A stretch of 64,000 nucleotides of DNA from Anadara kagoshimensis (GCA_021292105.1 CM037871.1:15869460-15933459), one strand, 5' to 3'. Numbered from the stretch's first letter, positions 49,543 to 61,665 are shown. Numbers and translations: made by a program. The notes: generated by a model not told the origin, from the sequence alone.

Positions 49543-49737
49543 ACAATAAAACAGATGGAGCAGCGAAAAGTGTAGAGGTTTTAGATATGGGAGAATCAAA
49601 GAGTTCAATTGAGAAACAGAATGCAAAGGACTCTGAAAGGTTGAGTCAACAAACAACTTTAGATGAGCAAAGCATCAATACAACACACCCGATACCTAAT
49701 CCAAATCCAATTGTTTTGACAGGTCAAGTTTGTTTAG
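49543..49737 (+). CDS. Linker exon C2 of the very large GTPase gene (paralogue of C1)
   Basis: The acceptor is aatttgaattttag and the donor g/gtaaaata. It has 195 nt in phase 1-1. It keeps MGESKSSIEKQ, QQTTLDEQ and the QVCL end seen in C1. Spliced to the large exon it gives CLGNKENMEKK in frame. The protein is more conserved between C1 and C2 than the flanking intron, which fits real exons. Confidence 0.65.
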
Positions 49738-50188
49738 GTAAAATAATATTATATCTTACCAGTTTTGCATTTGATTTCGGACACTACCTTCCATTTACTA
49801 TTCAATAGGGGAAATGATGACCAAACCAAAATTTATCTTAGATATTCCACTTTCAATATGCCTTAACAGTTCATTTTCAGTATTAAAAAACAATTTTATC
49901 ATATATTAAGTAATACTAAAATACTAAATTCTTAATTCGATTACACGTTCTATTTACTCTTGTATATAGAACACAGTGTTAAACTTAAGAAATATCCTAT
50001 GAACATGCAAAATATACCTTAGATATTACATGTATAATATACTTTTTGCTTTGTTCTGCAAAATGTTTAAAGAAACATTGCAAGGTTTTAAAAATTAAAA
50101 TTTATACGGTGTGTGTAAGCTTCGCTTCATAGAACCATTTTTAATAGTTTTCATTGTTAGTAGAATAAATAATAATTTTTTTTAACAG

Positions 50189-50372
50189 AAAACAAAACAG
50201 ATGAAACAAAAAATGTCGACATGGTAGTATCGAAGAGTTCAATTGAAGAGCAGAGTGCAAGGGACACTGAAAGGTCAAGTCAACAAACAACTTCAGAGGA
50301 GCAAAACACCAATGCATCACTCCCGACATCAAATCTAAAACCAGTTGATCAGACAGGTCCAGTTTGTTAAAA
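50189..50372 (+). pseudogene. Linker exon C3: donor lost, ends in TAA
   Basis: It has a strong acceptor (aattttttttaacag) and reads ENKTDETKNVDMVVSKSSIE and on to QTGPVC in the same phase as C1 and C2. A 5-base deletion at the 3' end turns the tgtttaggtaaaat donor region into tgttaaaat, removing the GT donor and creating an in-frame TAA. It is either a dead exon or an alternative last exon giving a short protein without the GTPase. Confidence 0.7.
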
Positions 50373-50660
50373 TAATATTATATCTAAACAGTTCTGTATT
50401 ATATTTCAGACATTACATTCGATTCACTCTTAAAGGGGAAAACGATGAACATACAAGATATTTACCTTAGATTTTTTACTTACAGCATGGTTGAAAAACT
50501 AAAAAAAATATTCTACAATCATGCAAGTTTACCCTATATATTTCATGTATAATATACATCTAAATTTTGTTTTGCTTTATGTTTGAAAAAAAAACGTGGT
50601 TAGGTTTTAAAAATAAGGTTCATATAACAGATGACAAAACTAATGACACAGAACATGGTA

Positions 50661-51242
50661 TATACAGGTCTGCCCAGAAAGTTTTGCGTCCCCTTATATA
50701 ACCTTTGCAAAACAGCAGTTATGGGGGTTTTAGTACTTGATGTTTTGTTAATTTATGTTTTCAAAAGGACACTTTTTATATGCTATATCGAATGTATTTC
50801 ATATGGCATAACTAAAAAAAGAATTAATGTTAGTTTTATTGAAGTGCAAGTTATAAAATAAATGTAAATATTTAAGTAAAAATCCATTTTCTTTAAATAT
50901 GGAGTCAATTGATTGATTGCTATATGTTTACTTTAAAAGTGATTTTTTATCCCATGAAATTAAGTATTATAGATATTTTCAGTATTTCTTCTAACTTTAT
51001 TCTATATTTGAAAAATTGGATTTCCTCCTAAATATTTTGCATTTGTTTTATCACCTGCAGTACACTATAACTAAAGGCGATCTTTTTATCAGTTATGTCA
51101 TCTGAAAAAACATTTTGGGTAATATATAAAAATAGTCCTTCGAAAAATATAAGTTAACAAAATATCAAGTACTAAAACTGTCAAAACTGTTGCTTTACAA
51201 AGGTAACATAATGGGGCACAAAACTTTCTGGACCTGTATATA
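50661..51242. mobile_element. Tc1/mariner-like MITE, 582 bp
   Basis: The left end tacaggtctgcccagaaag and the complement of the right end tacaggtccagaaagtttt start inverted repeats of about 100 bp that also share acctttg, ttttagtacttgat and ttttgttaa. TA flanks both ends. There is no transposase. It lies in the intron before the large GTPase exon, beside the partial fourth exon unit. Confidence 0.8.
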
Positions 51243-51309
51243 TGGTGTAAATAAAACAAACATACTAATCCATGTCTAAAATAAAATACCATAGAAAAAG
51301 TAAAACCTT

Positions 51310-51430
51310 GAAAACTGGGAAACTGTGTGAAAACGTGGAATTTTAGACAGAATTGAAGCCGAGTTCTCTAAAAGGGTAAGCAAATCCTGTTAAGCTAGCT
51401 AATTCCGTCACTTGTGGAAACAAATAATTT
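51310..51430 (-). repeat. Penelope-type 3' tail relic, antisense
   Basis: The blocks gaagccgagttctctaaaag and cctgttaagctagctaattc match the reverse of 42590-42640. Similar blocks sit at 48365-48470 and 49190-49300 in the exon units. Confidence 0.65.
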
Positions 51431-51739
51431 CAGTTTACTAGCAGAATGTATAAGACAATAAAAAATTCCAAGGCAACATGCAATTCAAAATAACATTTAA
51501 TCATCCCAAACAGCAATTCAAAAACATTTTTTACTGACACATCTTGTGTCCTAAGGTAAAGTAATAGAATAAAAAAATAGTTTTATGCTTAATGCAGAAT
51601 ATCTGCATGTTGTATGTTGCTTTGCTACAAAGAATAAATTTTAAGAGATGAAACAAATCATGTATATTACTTGAGGCTAAATACTAGATTATACTTTTGT
51701 CACTTATAAGTAAATAGTTAGAAAACCATTGAGAAATCA

Positions 51740-51776
51740 TTTTAGAAATTTTACAGTTGTGATGGAAAGGTAAGAG
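51740..51776 (+). other. Possible alternative 5' exon end with strong splice donor
   Basis: The sequence gtgatggaaag/gtaagagc near 51770 is a near-consensus donor, about 230 bases before the acceptor of the large exon. If used as a noncoding first exon it would allow a shorter transcript starting translation at the ATG at 52015. Only the donor is visible. Confidence 0.3.
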
Positions 51777-52000
51777 CTTTATCTATGAAGAGTTTAAATT
51801 GTATTTTAGGACTGAATATGTATATAATTTTTCATCTTGATATTGAAATAAGTTTTCTGTACTATATTAACACTATTGAATATTAATATCAGTACTAAAA
51901 CATTTTGTTGGATTTGTCTGGTATGTTCGTTCGAATTACATACCTTTTTCGTTGCTATTGTAAAGAAGCGCTAATAATTCAAATTTATATTGCGTTTTAG

Positions 52001-55000
52001 GTAACAAGGAAAATATGGAAAAGAAAACGACGAATGTTATGAACCCGCGTGATACAGTATTGAAAAAGTTTCAACTAGAGAAGTGGTTTCCAGGTAAAAT
52101 TAAGTTACAAGACGTAATGCAAATCATTGAAGATAATGAAATTATAAATATGTCAGATATTCCTTGGCTAGTATTGCGAAAGTTAATAATGCTTGATTTT
52201 AGAGCTAGGGATATTCTACTTTCAGAATCAATGAAACAGGTTAAGCAATCGACTAAAGTAGAAAGCCAAACACTGCCACGAAAACAAAAAAGACCATTTC
52301 TTGAAAAGTCTGAAGCAATAAATCCATTAGATTTTTTTCTTGTATTGTTTAGTTGTTGTAATCATTCATTACAGCAAACACTTGTAGAGAAGTTGTACAC
52401 TTGTCGCCTTGCAATTCCATTTTGTATCATTCAAAGTTACACACAGACACTTCAATTTCCTTTTTGGTGCATCCGTGGTCTTGAAATTGAATATTTTTCG
52501 AAGGAATGGGTGACTAATTTGTCTACTATTGACCTTCCAATGAATATAGTGTCGTTTATTAGACTGAATCGCCCATCAATTTCTAAATCCAAATACTTAA
52601 ACTTGGTATTAAATGAGGAACATCACCAAACATTCCTTGATAACGACTGTCCTTTTGGAAAATCTAAAAAAATACTTTCAGATGGTTTACTAGAGGCCGC
52701 ATGGTTTCTACCATCTGGGAAAGAAACCCAAATATTTTCAAAGCTATTAATGTTTCTGAATTTGCGGGGAAATGCTAAGGACCATAAGAAACAATTGGAA
52801 ATGTTAAAAGCAATATCTTGTGTATTTGTGGTCTTTATCAATATCGAGGATTTGAAAGGTGAATACTTTGAAACCCTAGAACAGATTCACAAATCAAATG
52901 TGCCTGTTATTCACGTTTTTACATCTCCAGAAAGTAATGAAAACGAAAATGAATTACATTTGGCAGAGTATGAGGAACGGATCCAAAAAATAAAACAAAA
53001 TACAGAAGATCTCCCGATCGTATATGTAACCGATGACAATACTACATCTGATATAAAAATTGAAGTTCGAATGTCAATCAATGATTGCTTAAATGGAACA
53101 ACACGTAAAACATTGTCTGACGTGAAACAAAGAACCACGCAATTAGGCATTGATTGTGACGAAGACTGTATTGAATGTGCCAAAGGAAAAACACTTGCTG
53201 AGAAAGTAATATCAAAAATTGAGAATGTTACCTTAGAAAAAATGAAAGAAGAGACAGTTCCAACCCAAGTCAATTATTGGGAAAAGTATACAACACTGCT
53301 CAAACAAAATCACAAATGCAGTGAATCGGTAAACAAAACCACAGAAACTGCTAGTCGGATGGATGAAGCATTGCAACAAGTAGCCAACATAAGTAATACC
53401 TTTACCCCATTGATGAATTTATTCACTGAAGTGATACTAGATGCAACCTTAGATTCTCAAACTATTTTTTATTTCATACAATGGTTGAAATACTTTCTTA
53501 ATGACCGATCAAAAAAGCAATTACCTGTCTTGAGAGAAAAATACCATAAAGCTTGGCAAGACGTAAAACAAGCAGAGAAAGGGAATGATAAAGCAAAAAT
53601 AAAACAACAAAAAGTACTTGCTAACGCTGCAGAACGTGCACTTGCCGATGCATCTTTTGGCTTTGAACATATTGTCCGAGAAATGGGTCATTATTTTGAG
53701 GCAGCATATTTAAATTCAAAACCACAAAATTGGGAGAAGATCAAGCTATTTCCAAAGATTACAGCAAAACTTCTTATCTCAGGACAGTCAATAGAATTAA
53801 TGGATGGCGATACAGCAAGTGTATCTATTAATTGGGTTAAAGCTGTAATGGATGAGACAAGAAATATGATCGGTAATGTTAAGGTAATAGCATTGTCGAT
53901 CGTTGGTATACAGAGTTCTGGGAAATCAACATTGTTAAATACAATGTTCGGTTTGAAATTTTCAGTAAGTGCAGGCAGATGCACAAGAGGAATATATATG
54001 CAGCTCATCAAAGTACATGACAATTGTAAATTAAAAAATGTAGATTATGTCATTATATTAGACACGGAAGGATTAAGAGCGCCTGAACTTGCGGACAAAA
54101 AACACGATCATGATAATGAATTGGCTACTTTTGTCATTGGACTTGGGGACATCACTATAGTCAATGTTAAAGGAGAAAATTATTCAGACATACAAAACAT
54201 ATTGCAAATAGTTGTGCATGCATTTATAAGATTGAGACTTGCAAATAAATCATTGAATCTTAACAAAGCTTGTACTTTCATACACCAAAATGTCTCTACT
54301 GTGAATGCTGCAGAACAATTAAGACAAGGTCAACAAAAACTTGTGGATATTTTAAATGAAATGACAGTCCAAGCAGCAGAGGAAGAAAATATTGCTGACA
54401 TATTTTTGTTTGAACAGGTGATAAATTTTGACCATGGACATACGTGGTATTTTTCCGATCTATGGAGAGGTGATCCGCCCATGGCTCCCTCAAATACCGG
54501 ATACAGTGAACATTGTGAAAAAGTTAAAAAAGCCCTTTTTGGCGACATAATCAAAGGTAGAAGTGGCTACATTACTCTAAATAATATGACCCAGCACATT
54601 GTAGATTTGTGGAATGGGATATTAGGCGAAAATTTTGTTTTTGGCTTTAGAAACAGTCTAGAAATTAAAGCTTATAATGAGATGGAAAATCTTTATATGA
54701 GACTAATTTGGAGTCAGGAGAGTCTTTTAGCGGAATGGACACAGAAAAAGGCATTAGAATGTAACCGTTATGACACAAGTCATGAACTTGTGGAATTTAT
54801 ACATCAAATAAGAAATGAATGTAAAAAAGTAGCAATTAAAAAACAGCAAGAAATTATGGTTCAGTTTGAGCACTTTTTTGAATCCCATCAACTTAAAGAT
54901 ATCTCAATGCGGTGGAAAGATATAAAAATAGCAGATATGAATATGCGAACAACTGAGCTCATAAACAGGACTTGTACCGAAATATCAAATATTGAGTCCC

Positions 55001-56832
55001 AGAAAATATTAGATCTTAAAACAAGAAAAACCCAAGGTTTACACCAAGCACAAATCAACACCGAAGCAGAAAAGTTGGCTTCACAATTCAAAGGAGAGAA
55101 ACAATCAGAGAAGGAACTTACCGACATTTTCGATGCTATGTTCGATGAGTGGCAAAAAGAACTTCAAGACGTACCTATTACCTTTGAACCGGTTATAAAA
55201 ACTATCAAATCGTATTTAACGGATAAGCTTTCGTCAGATAGTTTAATCCTTACGTCTACAATATTGATTTACCCTTTAGAACGAGAACTACAACATGAAC
55301 ATCTAAATGGAAGCTTATGTGTAACTGACATGTCAGACGATTTTATCAGTGTAAAAAACCTTTTAAAAAGATGGACGAATCAAATATTGCCAAACGATGA
55401 TAAATACAAAACAGCTGTTTTAAATAGGATCAATGTCTTATTTCAAAGTATTGATACAAAATTAAATCATTATATGCTGACTAATGATAAATTTCGTCCT
55501 TCGTTTGTGAATGAAATTTTGCAAATTTTACTAAATGGAATAAATGAATATAACAGCAACAAAGATGAAAAGTGTACCATAACAACAAAGGGTAAAATCT
55601 TCGTTATAGTACATGCTTTCCGATTCGCTAGACCAGTTTTTGAAAAAATGAATGCACGATTTGAAGAAAGCCATGGACTGAAATCAAAACTTACGCTATA
55701 CAAAAAAACAGCATGGAAATTATTTAAAGATATCGTTGAAAAGAAAAGTGAGGAAGAGATATTTACGACCCAGTTTTGTGACTGGATATATGAACCAATA
55801 AAAGACACTGTCTCTACGTTAATTCCAAATAAAGTCGTTAAGAAAATTGTACAGGAGAAATTCTCAAGTTCAAAGCATCAACTAATATTTTATATACTTG
55901 ACAAACTTGCAAATAAGGAGGATTTTCATTCATATATGGAATATATCTCGGATCCCTATCTGTTTGCTTTGAACTTGGTCACAGAAAACACTAACATGAT
56001 TTTATTCAATGGGCCAACATTCATGTATAAAAACTGGGCCATACCTCATATACAACAGATAATTAGCGATCTTAAAATTTGTATTTCTGAATCTACGAAA
56101 ATAATTAAGAACAAAGATAATTATACAGTAAAGTTTTGGTTAGAGGACGTCAAAGGAAGACTGAAACACTTAGTTATTCCATCTATGTCAATGCGCCATT
56201 TACTGAATCAGAAAAGGTATGACTTTCAGAGAATAGAAAAGCTATTGATGAAAAAAACAAAAATATTACAAAAACAACTAGAAGATCATTTTATATCCAT
56301 AACAATACAGAGTATTAGGTGGGATAGTCCTACACCTTATGAAAGCGTAATGGATCGAATCTGGGGGTGCAAAGCATTATGTCCTTTCTGCAAAGAACCT
56401 TGTTCGAAAACGGATACAAATCACTGTTCAACGAATGAAGCTCACACATGTTTACAACACCGTATCCAAGGAGTAGCAGGAGTACATGAAACATATTGTT
56501 TGGATATTGAGTCGTGTAATTTTAGTGTTCAGATGCTAAAAAGCACATTTATTTGTAGTGGAAGTTGGAAAGAACAATGCAAATTATGTAAAGATTCTGA
56601 TAAATATAAATGGCATTTGTTCACTGAATATAAAAAAAGTTTTCCTGAATGGGATATCGTGCCATCCCCTAACATGGACTCTTCAACTTATTGGAAATGG
56701 TTCATTGCAAAATTCGAAGACAAACTTGTACAACACTATGCAATAAAACATCCTGACCCTGAAACACTTAGCGTTTGGCGTAAAATAGATAAAAAGACGG
56801 CATTAGAAAGTTTGAGAAGTGTTTATGGTTAG
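52001..56832 (+). CDS. GVIN1-like: Interferon-induced very large GTPase (GVIN/VLIG, URGCP-like), large terminal exon
   Basis: The acceptor tgcgttttag ends at 52000. The exon enters in phase 1 (G/GT AAC AAG), matching linker exons C1 and C2; the first internal ATG (52015) opens 1,605 codons to TAG at 56830. Numbered from that Met: the N-terminal FQLEKWFPGKIKLQDV and IPWLVLRKLIMLDFRARD (about 16-66) match the conserved head of this family. The G domain has the P-loop GIQSSGKST (631-639), RCTRG as switch I, and DTEG (683-686); no N/TKxD is seen, HQNVS (757) lying in that region. A long helical region follows, and the C-terminal Cys/His cluster starts CPFCKEPC (1456-1463). One giant coding exon is characteristic of the family. 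Vertebrate members are interferon-induced cytosolic or nuclear proteins linked to immunity; function in invertebrates is unsettled. The frame is intact. Confidence 0.95.
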
Positions 56833-57660
56833 ATACTAATTGGAACATTGATACAATTTGTCAATAAGACAAAATTATTGTTTTTCAAGTTTAATTTTAT
56901 TTAGTGATTGAAACAATCAAACGAATATTCATCTTAACAACAACAAAAACATTAGTCTCGTTTGTGTTACGGAAGTCGTTATTATTAGATCTTATTAAAA
57001 ATTACATCGCTGTCTAATAGAGAAAAAATCTATGAAATTTAATGGTTTATCTTTTGAGTTTCTATTGAACAAGAAAATCTTCAAAAGTGCATGATGATTG
57101 TACAATTGATAATTGATATACGCTGATACCAAACATATATTGCAAAAAAATCAGAAAGTACTTGCATATTTGCATTTTGTATATTTTTATGTTTTTTATT
57201 TAGTCTATAAAAGAACGTTTGAGGTCTTCAGGATAATTTATTTAGTATACAATATACAGTTAAGATAATATGGATATGGACGATTTAACATATCTGTAAG
57301 ACAAAAATATGACTTTAATTTTAAGATATATGCTTATGAACATGTTAAAGATAATAATATATTACATCAAATAAACATGCAAAAATAATCTTTTAATTAC
57401 CAAGCTAACATTGACAACCTTTATTATCTTTGTATATTTCCATTAAATCGTTCCTTTTGAATACTGAAAACAAACTTATTCTAATTCTGGAATGATGAAT
57501 TATGTCTATATTATTGTATCATCTATATTCCGATCATTTTCTGATCTCGTACTGGTATCAATATCTCTCCTAGAAGGGAATTCAGATTAAACAAAATTAG
57601 ATACAATAAAACACCATTGAAAAATGCGACATATATTAACTGACTAATAAACTTTGATTT
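56833..57660 (+). other. Probable 3' UTR of the GTPase gene
   Basis: AT-rich and noncoding. The first clear AATAAA is in caataaaaca near 57605, with further ones at 57650 and 57730. The true polyadenylation site cannot be chosen from sequence alone. Confidence 0.4.
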
Positions 57661-57829
57661 GATTCTCCAGGTTCTTCTGCTTCAGACTTTTCACCTAATG
57701 GTATTCAATGTGTTTTATTAATTTGTAAATAATAAAACTTTGTTAGATTATTCATTTTCTTGTATATATTTTTATATTTAAGCTTAAGTGTGTTATTATG
57801 TATATAATGGACATATTCATTGACCAAAA

Positions 57830-58290
57830 TCATTCTATCCTTGTTATTCTTTACGAAACATTTTTTTATTTATACTGTTATTGTTTTGAGGACTGAATTA
57901 TATGTCGGGGTTACACTTATATTAGCCAACATGTATGCCCTAATTACGAGCTATATATTTGATTGGATAAACTTATTTTGAAGAATGTGTGACATCTTAA
58001 TGTTTTAATCAAGCTTGATTCAATCAGTCCATCAGATCATAGCTATTTTCTATTTGGTATGTTTTTTAATATTTACTATTACTATCGTACTATCCTCTCT
58101 ATTCTTCACAAAAACATTGTCTATTTATACTGTTATTGTTTGTTTTTGAAGACTGAATTATATGTCAGGGTTACACTTACATTTATATTAGCCAACATGT
58201 ATGCCCAAATTAAAAGCTTTATACTTGAAAAAACATTTGATTTCTGATTCAATCAGTTCAGTTCATAGTTATTCTCTATATGATATGTTT
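57830..58290. repeat. Diverged tandem duplication, ~250-bp period
   Basis: The phrases tttatttatactgttattgt, gactgaattatatgtc, gggttacactta, ttagccaacatgtatgccc and gattcaatcagt occur in the same order in both halves, at about 57850-58040 and 58105-58270. Confidence 0.8.
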
Positions 58291-58469
58291 AATTGGTTTT
58301 ACATCATCTGTTTTAGTTTTAGTTTTAAAGAGGTAACTATGATGTGTAAATAGAGTACTTGTGTAAATATAAACAATGTTAAAACTTCTCAAATTTCAGA
58401 ATTTATCGTATAACAGCAATATGGTGTTGTTTTGTTCAAATACAATGGCAGTAAAATCAAAGAAATGTT

Positions 58470-59800
58470 AATATATATATACGAGACTTGCACATTTTGT
58501 AAATTTTAACCAATCGCATACGCAGCTAAATAAGACAAGAGCTATGATGTTTGACAAATATATTTTGTTAATTGTGGGTTAGAATTTGGTTGATTGATGT
58601 TAAGAAATTGACTTGATATCATTTAAACCATCTTAGGAATATCTAAGATAAAGGTCCATGTTAGCTGTTGTATTTTTGCAACTTGATCAAGTTTGTTTTA
58701 ATTTGTTGATAAGATTATTTACTAAATTGTGAGTAATAATTTTGGTCATATTTGTAAATATCCTTTTTTTAAATATTTGTACATGTATAATTATGTAAAT
58801 GTAATCATGATTTAGACGTCGAGTGCTCGCTTGGGTACTATCAAGTTACACACCGTTGGTATTGTTATTATTAAATTATAATAGATATTTTTATGTCTCG
58901 ACGCTGGGTTATTCAAACAGTGAGTTTTCAATCATTTGATTTTAGTGCTGAAGTAATGGGATGGAAATATATTCTCGGTGTAACGTTGTCTGATATTAAA
59001 ATCTAACTAAAACATTAAGAATAACCAATTCGAATACTTTTTTATAATATATTTTATTTGATTTGAATGAGAAGGGAGATAACTGTTTCGCCAATATACA
59101 TTTGAACATTTTTGTAAAATTTAACCAGACATGTTTGCAGCTCAATGAGACACCAACTATGATGTTTGGCAGATACATTTATTGATTTTTTTGTTAGAAC
59201 TTGATTGACCGAAGTTTAGAATTATATTTGAATGTAAAATGACACCCATTATACTGTTATACACTATAATGTAAAGTTTCAAGTTTACACACTTGCAAAA
59301 CTTTACATTTATTTAGCAATTGGTTATTTTTTATTTCCTTTGTTCATTTGTTTTTTATTAATTGTAAATAACGTCTTAGGTCATATTTGTAAATATACTT
59401 TATGATATGTTAATAGATTTAATAATTTTGGTCCAAACACTACTGATGATGAATTTCATTTCTAAACGGCCGTCTAATGTTGCATAAGTACATAATATGC
59501 AATCACTCTGTAAACAGAATCTGGATTTTGACATCGCGTAGTCGATTGATTGCTATTAGGTCATATATTTCCCACAGACCGTTGTTTATTTTTAAATACT
59601 AATAGATATTTATTATACATCTGAAATGTATTTCGAACAATGTCATCATTCAATTATCGGATTTTAATGTTTTAGTGATCAAAGTATATATTTAGTCGAT
59701 ATGTTGTCTGCACTCAAAATCTAACCCACAAGTTCAGAATAGCCAATTCGAATACTTTATTTTGAATATTTCATTTGATTTGCATTAGAAGGGAGATGAC
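58470..59800. repeat. Diverged tandem duplication of ~720-bp segments, interleaved
   Basis: Matching blocks include aaatctaac followed by agaataaccaattcgaatac (58995-59040) against aaatctaaccc and agaatagccaattcgaatac (59720-59755), then gagaagggagataactg against tagaagggagatgactg. Also ggtcatatttgtaaatat at 58743 and 59380. Another block (cagctaaataagacaagagctatgatgtttgaca, in parts) recurs at 58525 and 59138. Confidence 0.65.
59436..59481 (+). ncRNA. Decayed hammerhead ribozyme (retrozyme relic)
   Basis: It aligns base for base with the copies at 45265 and 45605: ccaaacactactgatga and then aaacggccgtcta are kept, with flanking aataattttggtcc and ataatatg also shared. However, the G of the GAAA core is T, and the first stem II pair is lost (T against C). 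It should therefore be inactive. No second copy lies 340 bases away, so it is a solo relic. Confidence 0.75.
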
Positions 59801-59809
59801 TGCTTTGCT

Positions 59810-60880
59810 GCACAAGCGTATTAGGTAGACCTAAAGTTTTAACAGTAATTCCACTTTTTACTGCTCAGATGGAAAACATTCATCGCCGAATTTAACTTTT
59901 TATAAATGATACTTGACGATGGCACTACTCCCAAGGTGTTGATTTTGCTTTCCTCTTTATGTAAAACAATACACCTATAAATGTTATTGTTCATTTCAAA
60001 ATATTACGTAGATTAAATATAGCTACAAAGAGGCCAGGTACATAATTTGAAGCTAGTTTTTAGTGGCTGAATGAAATTTTTTGATTGTAAATCTATAAAC
60101 TTTTAGGTGAAAAACTGATAATTGTTTTTTTGTTCTGTCATTTGTTTTGTTTTAAATGTAGACCAAGGTTTGTATTGAATTTGTAAATATTTTATGTTCT
60201 GATGTTTTAAAAATTTATTTATGGACCAGAGTGGGATCTTATAAGTGGTTTTCATTAGATGTGGTAGAAACTAGGACTAAACTATTTGTATGGTTAAGAT
60301 TACAAATAAAATTTAATCGTAATCTTTTTAGTATACCAAAAAGCATTAGAGCAAATGGAATAAATATATATCTTGTAAAGGTAATAATATGTTTGGTAAA
60401 AAAGACAAATGAACCTTTAGCATATTTTGTTTGCAAAATAAATTGTTTTTATGTAGCACTATATCTAATTTTGATGATATTTGGCAACACTAAATGAAAA
60501 GTTGATATCTAGCAAATAATATATTTCCAACTCGAATACTGGACTATGAATTCAAAAATTTAGAATAATATAAACAATATCGTGTATCAAATGCAATGAT
60601 ATGAAGTCCAGTTAGGAAGTTAATTAATAAATAAATCAAATAATAATTTTAGCTTCAACTTTCTTGTATAAATTGAATTTTGAAAAAAACAATAGACGGT
60701 AAGGCGAAAAATTATTAATAAGATGAATTGTTCATTGTGCATAAATGGTAATTTCAACAAATACACGAGATCAATATCGCATTTCCTTAAAAAATAATTT
60801 TTTTAAAGCCCAATAATTTTAGAATATATTGCTTTTATGTATTTATAATAATTTATTTATTCCCTGCACTCTCAATTTCG
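59810..60880. other. AT-rich intergenic sequence
   Basis: An 88-codon frame at 60231-60497 starts with GTG, has no homology I recognise and no splice context, so it is not called as a gene. Confidence 0.5.
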
Positions 60881-60884
60881 GTTA

Positions 60885-61010
60885 CACAAGCAGCTAAACA
60901 GGGGATATTTATCCTTGCCATGTTGCGCACCCTGTCTTTCCTTTTGGTGGAAGTTGAAGTTTTACACCCAAATTGTCAGTTTCAATGTTTTAGCACTTTG
61001 CTTTGCTTTG
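60885..61010 (+). repeat. Penelope-type 3' tail relic
   Basis: The blocks agcagctaaacaggggatat, tggtggaagttgaag and caaattgtcagtttcaatg match 42590-42700 in sense orientation. Confidence 0.7.
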
Positions 61011-61264
61011 CTTTGAACATGTATTAGTATATATATTTTGCATATTCAATACATTAAATACCTTCTGTAATGCTGGATGTGTTTTTGAAATATTTTGTTC
61101 GTTGCCATGTGCAGACAGATTTAGAAAGAATTTAATGATTCATCATTTTCATTTTATTTTTGAGATGTTATTGCTATAATCGCTAACGTTTTTTTAAAAT
61201 GTATTTTTAATAATAATAAAATTAATTGATAAATAATTGATTGTGATATTTCAATGGATTGGTG

Positions 61265-61665
61265 GAAAATTTTTATTATTTTTCACGCACGTTATTCAGT
61301 TTGGTTTGCACGGCAATGAAATTTGTTGCAATATTCTAGCAATTTCTAGACATTTTTGACTTTTGATTGCATTAAGCTTGATTCAGACCAAATTAAGTTA
61401 TAGAATTACATAATACATATACGGAGTGACGTCATTTATATCTTGCTTATGCCTATACCCGTGACGGTATTAATCGCCTGGTCAAGCAATTAGAATTTTA
61501 TGTCGTATTCGACAGTATTTTGAATTTATCTCAGGATTAAGTAACAAAAATAAATTTTTAAAAATCGATTTGTAAAAATAACTATTGACTGTCTATTAAT
61601 GTCTTTAAGGTGCTTAAACTTTCATTGCCGTGCAAAGCAAACGAAAAAAATTATTAAGTTGATTC
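61265..61665. repeat. Foldback / MITE-like inverted repeat
   Basis: The left arm (ttattatttttcacgcacg, then gtttggtttgcacggcaatg at 61299) pairs with the right arm (cattgccgtgcaaagcaaac, 61623-61642, then gaaaaaaattattaa). The two arms face each other across ~300 bases of unique sequence. Confidence 0.7.

Larger units (their letters stand above)
48230..50640 (+). repeat. Tandem duplication of an exon-containing unit (~815-820 bp), 3 copies plus remnants
   Basis: Landmarks recur in order: gacaattgtatcatagat, catccatgtctaaaat, a Penelope tail relic in antisense, gcttcgctacata, gttttcattgttag, then the exon. The offset between copies 1 and 2 is 814 (exons) to 822 (upstream). Copy 3 (exon at 50189) lacks the tail relic. 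A partial fourth copy continues at 50500-50660 and another tail relic with tccatgtctaaaat occurs at 51270-51430. The duplications happened after the Penelope tail had inserted. Confidence 0.8.

Noticed and set aside
52623..55808. Minus-strand ORFs of 65-120 codons across the GTPase exon
   Set aside because: All overlap the intact 1,605-codon frame and have no independent support.
60231..60497. 88-codon ORF with hydrophobic stretches
   Set aside because: Starts with GTG, lies in AT-rich sequence, no homology. Hydrophobicity is expected from AT-rich codons.
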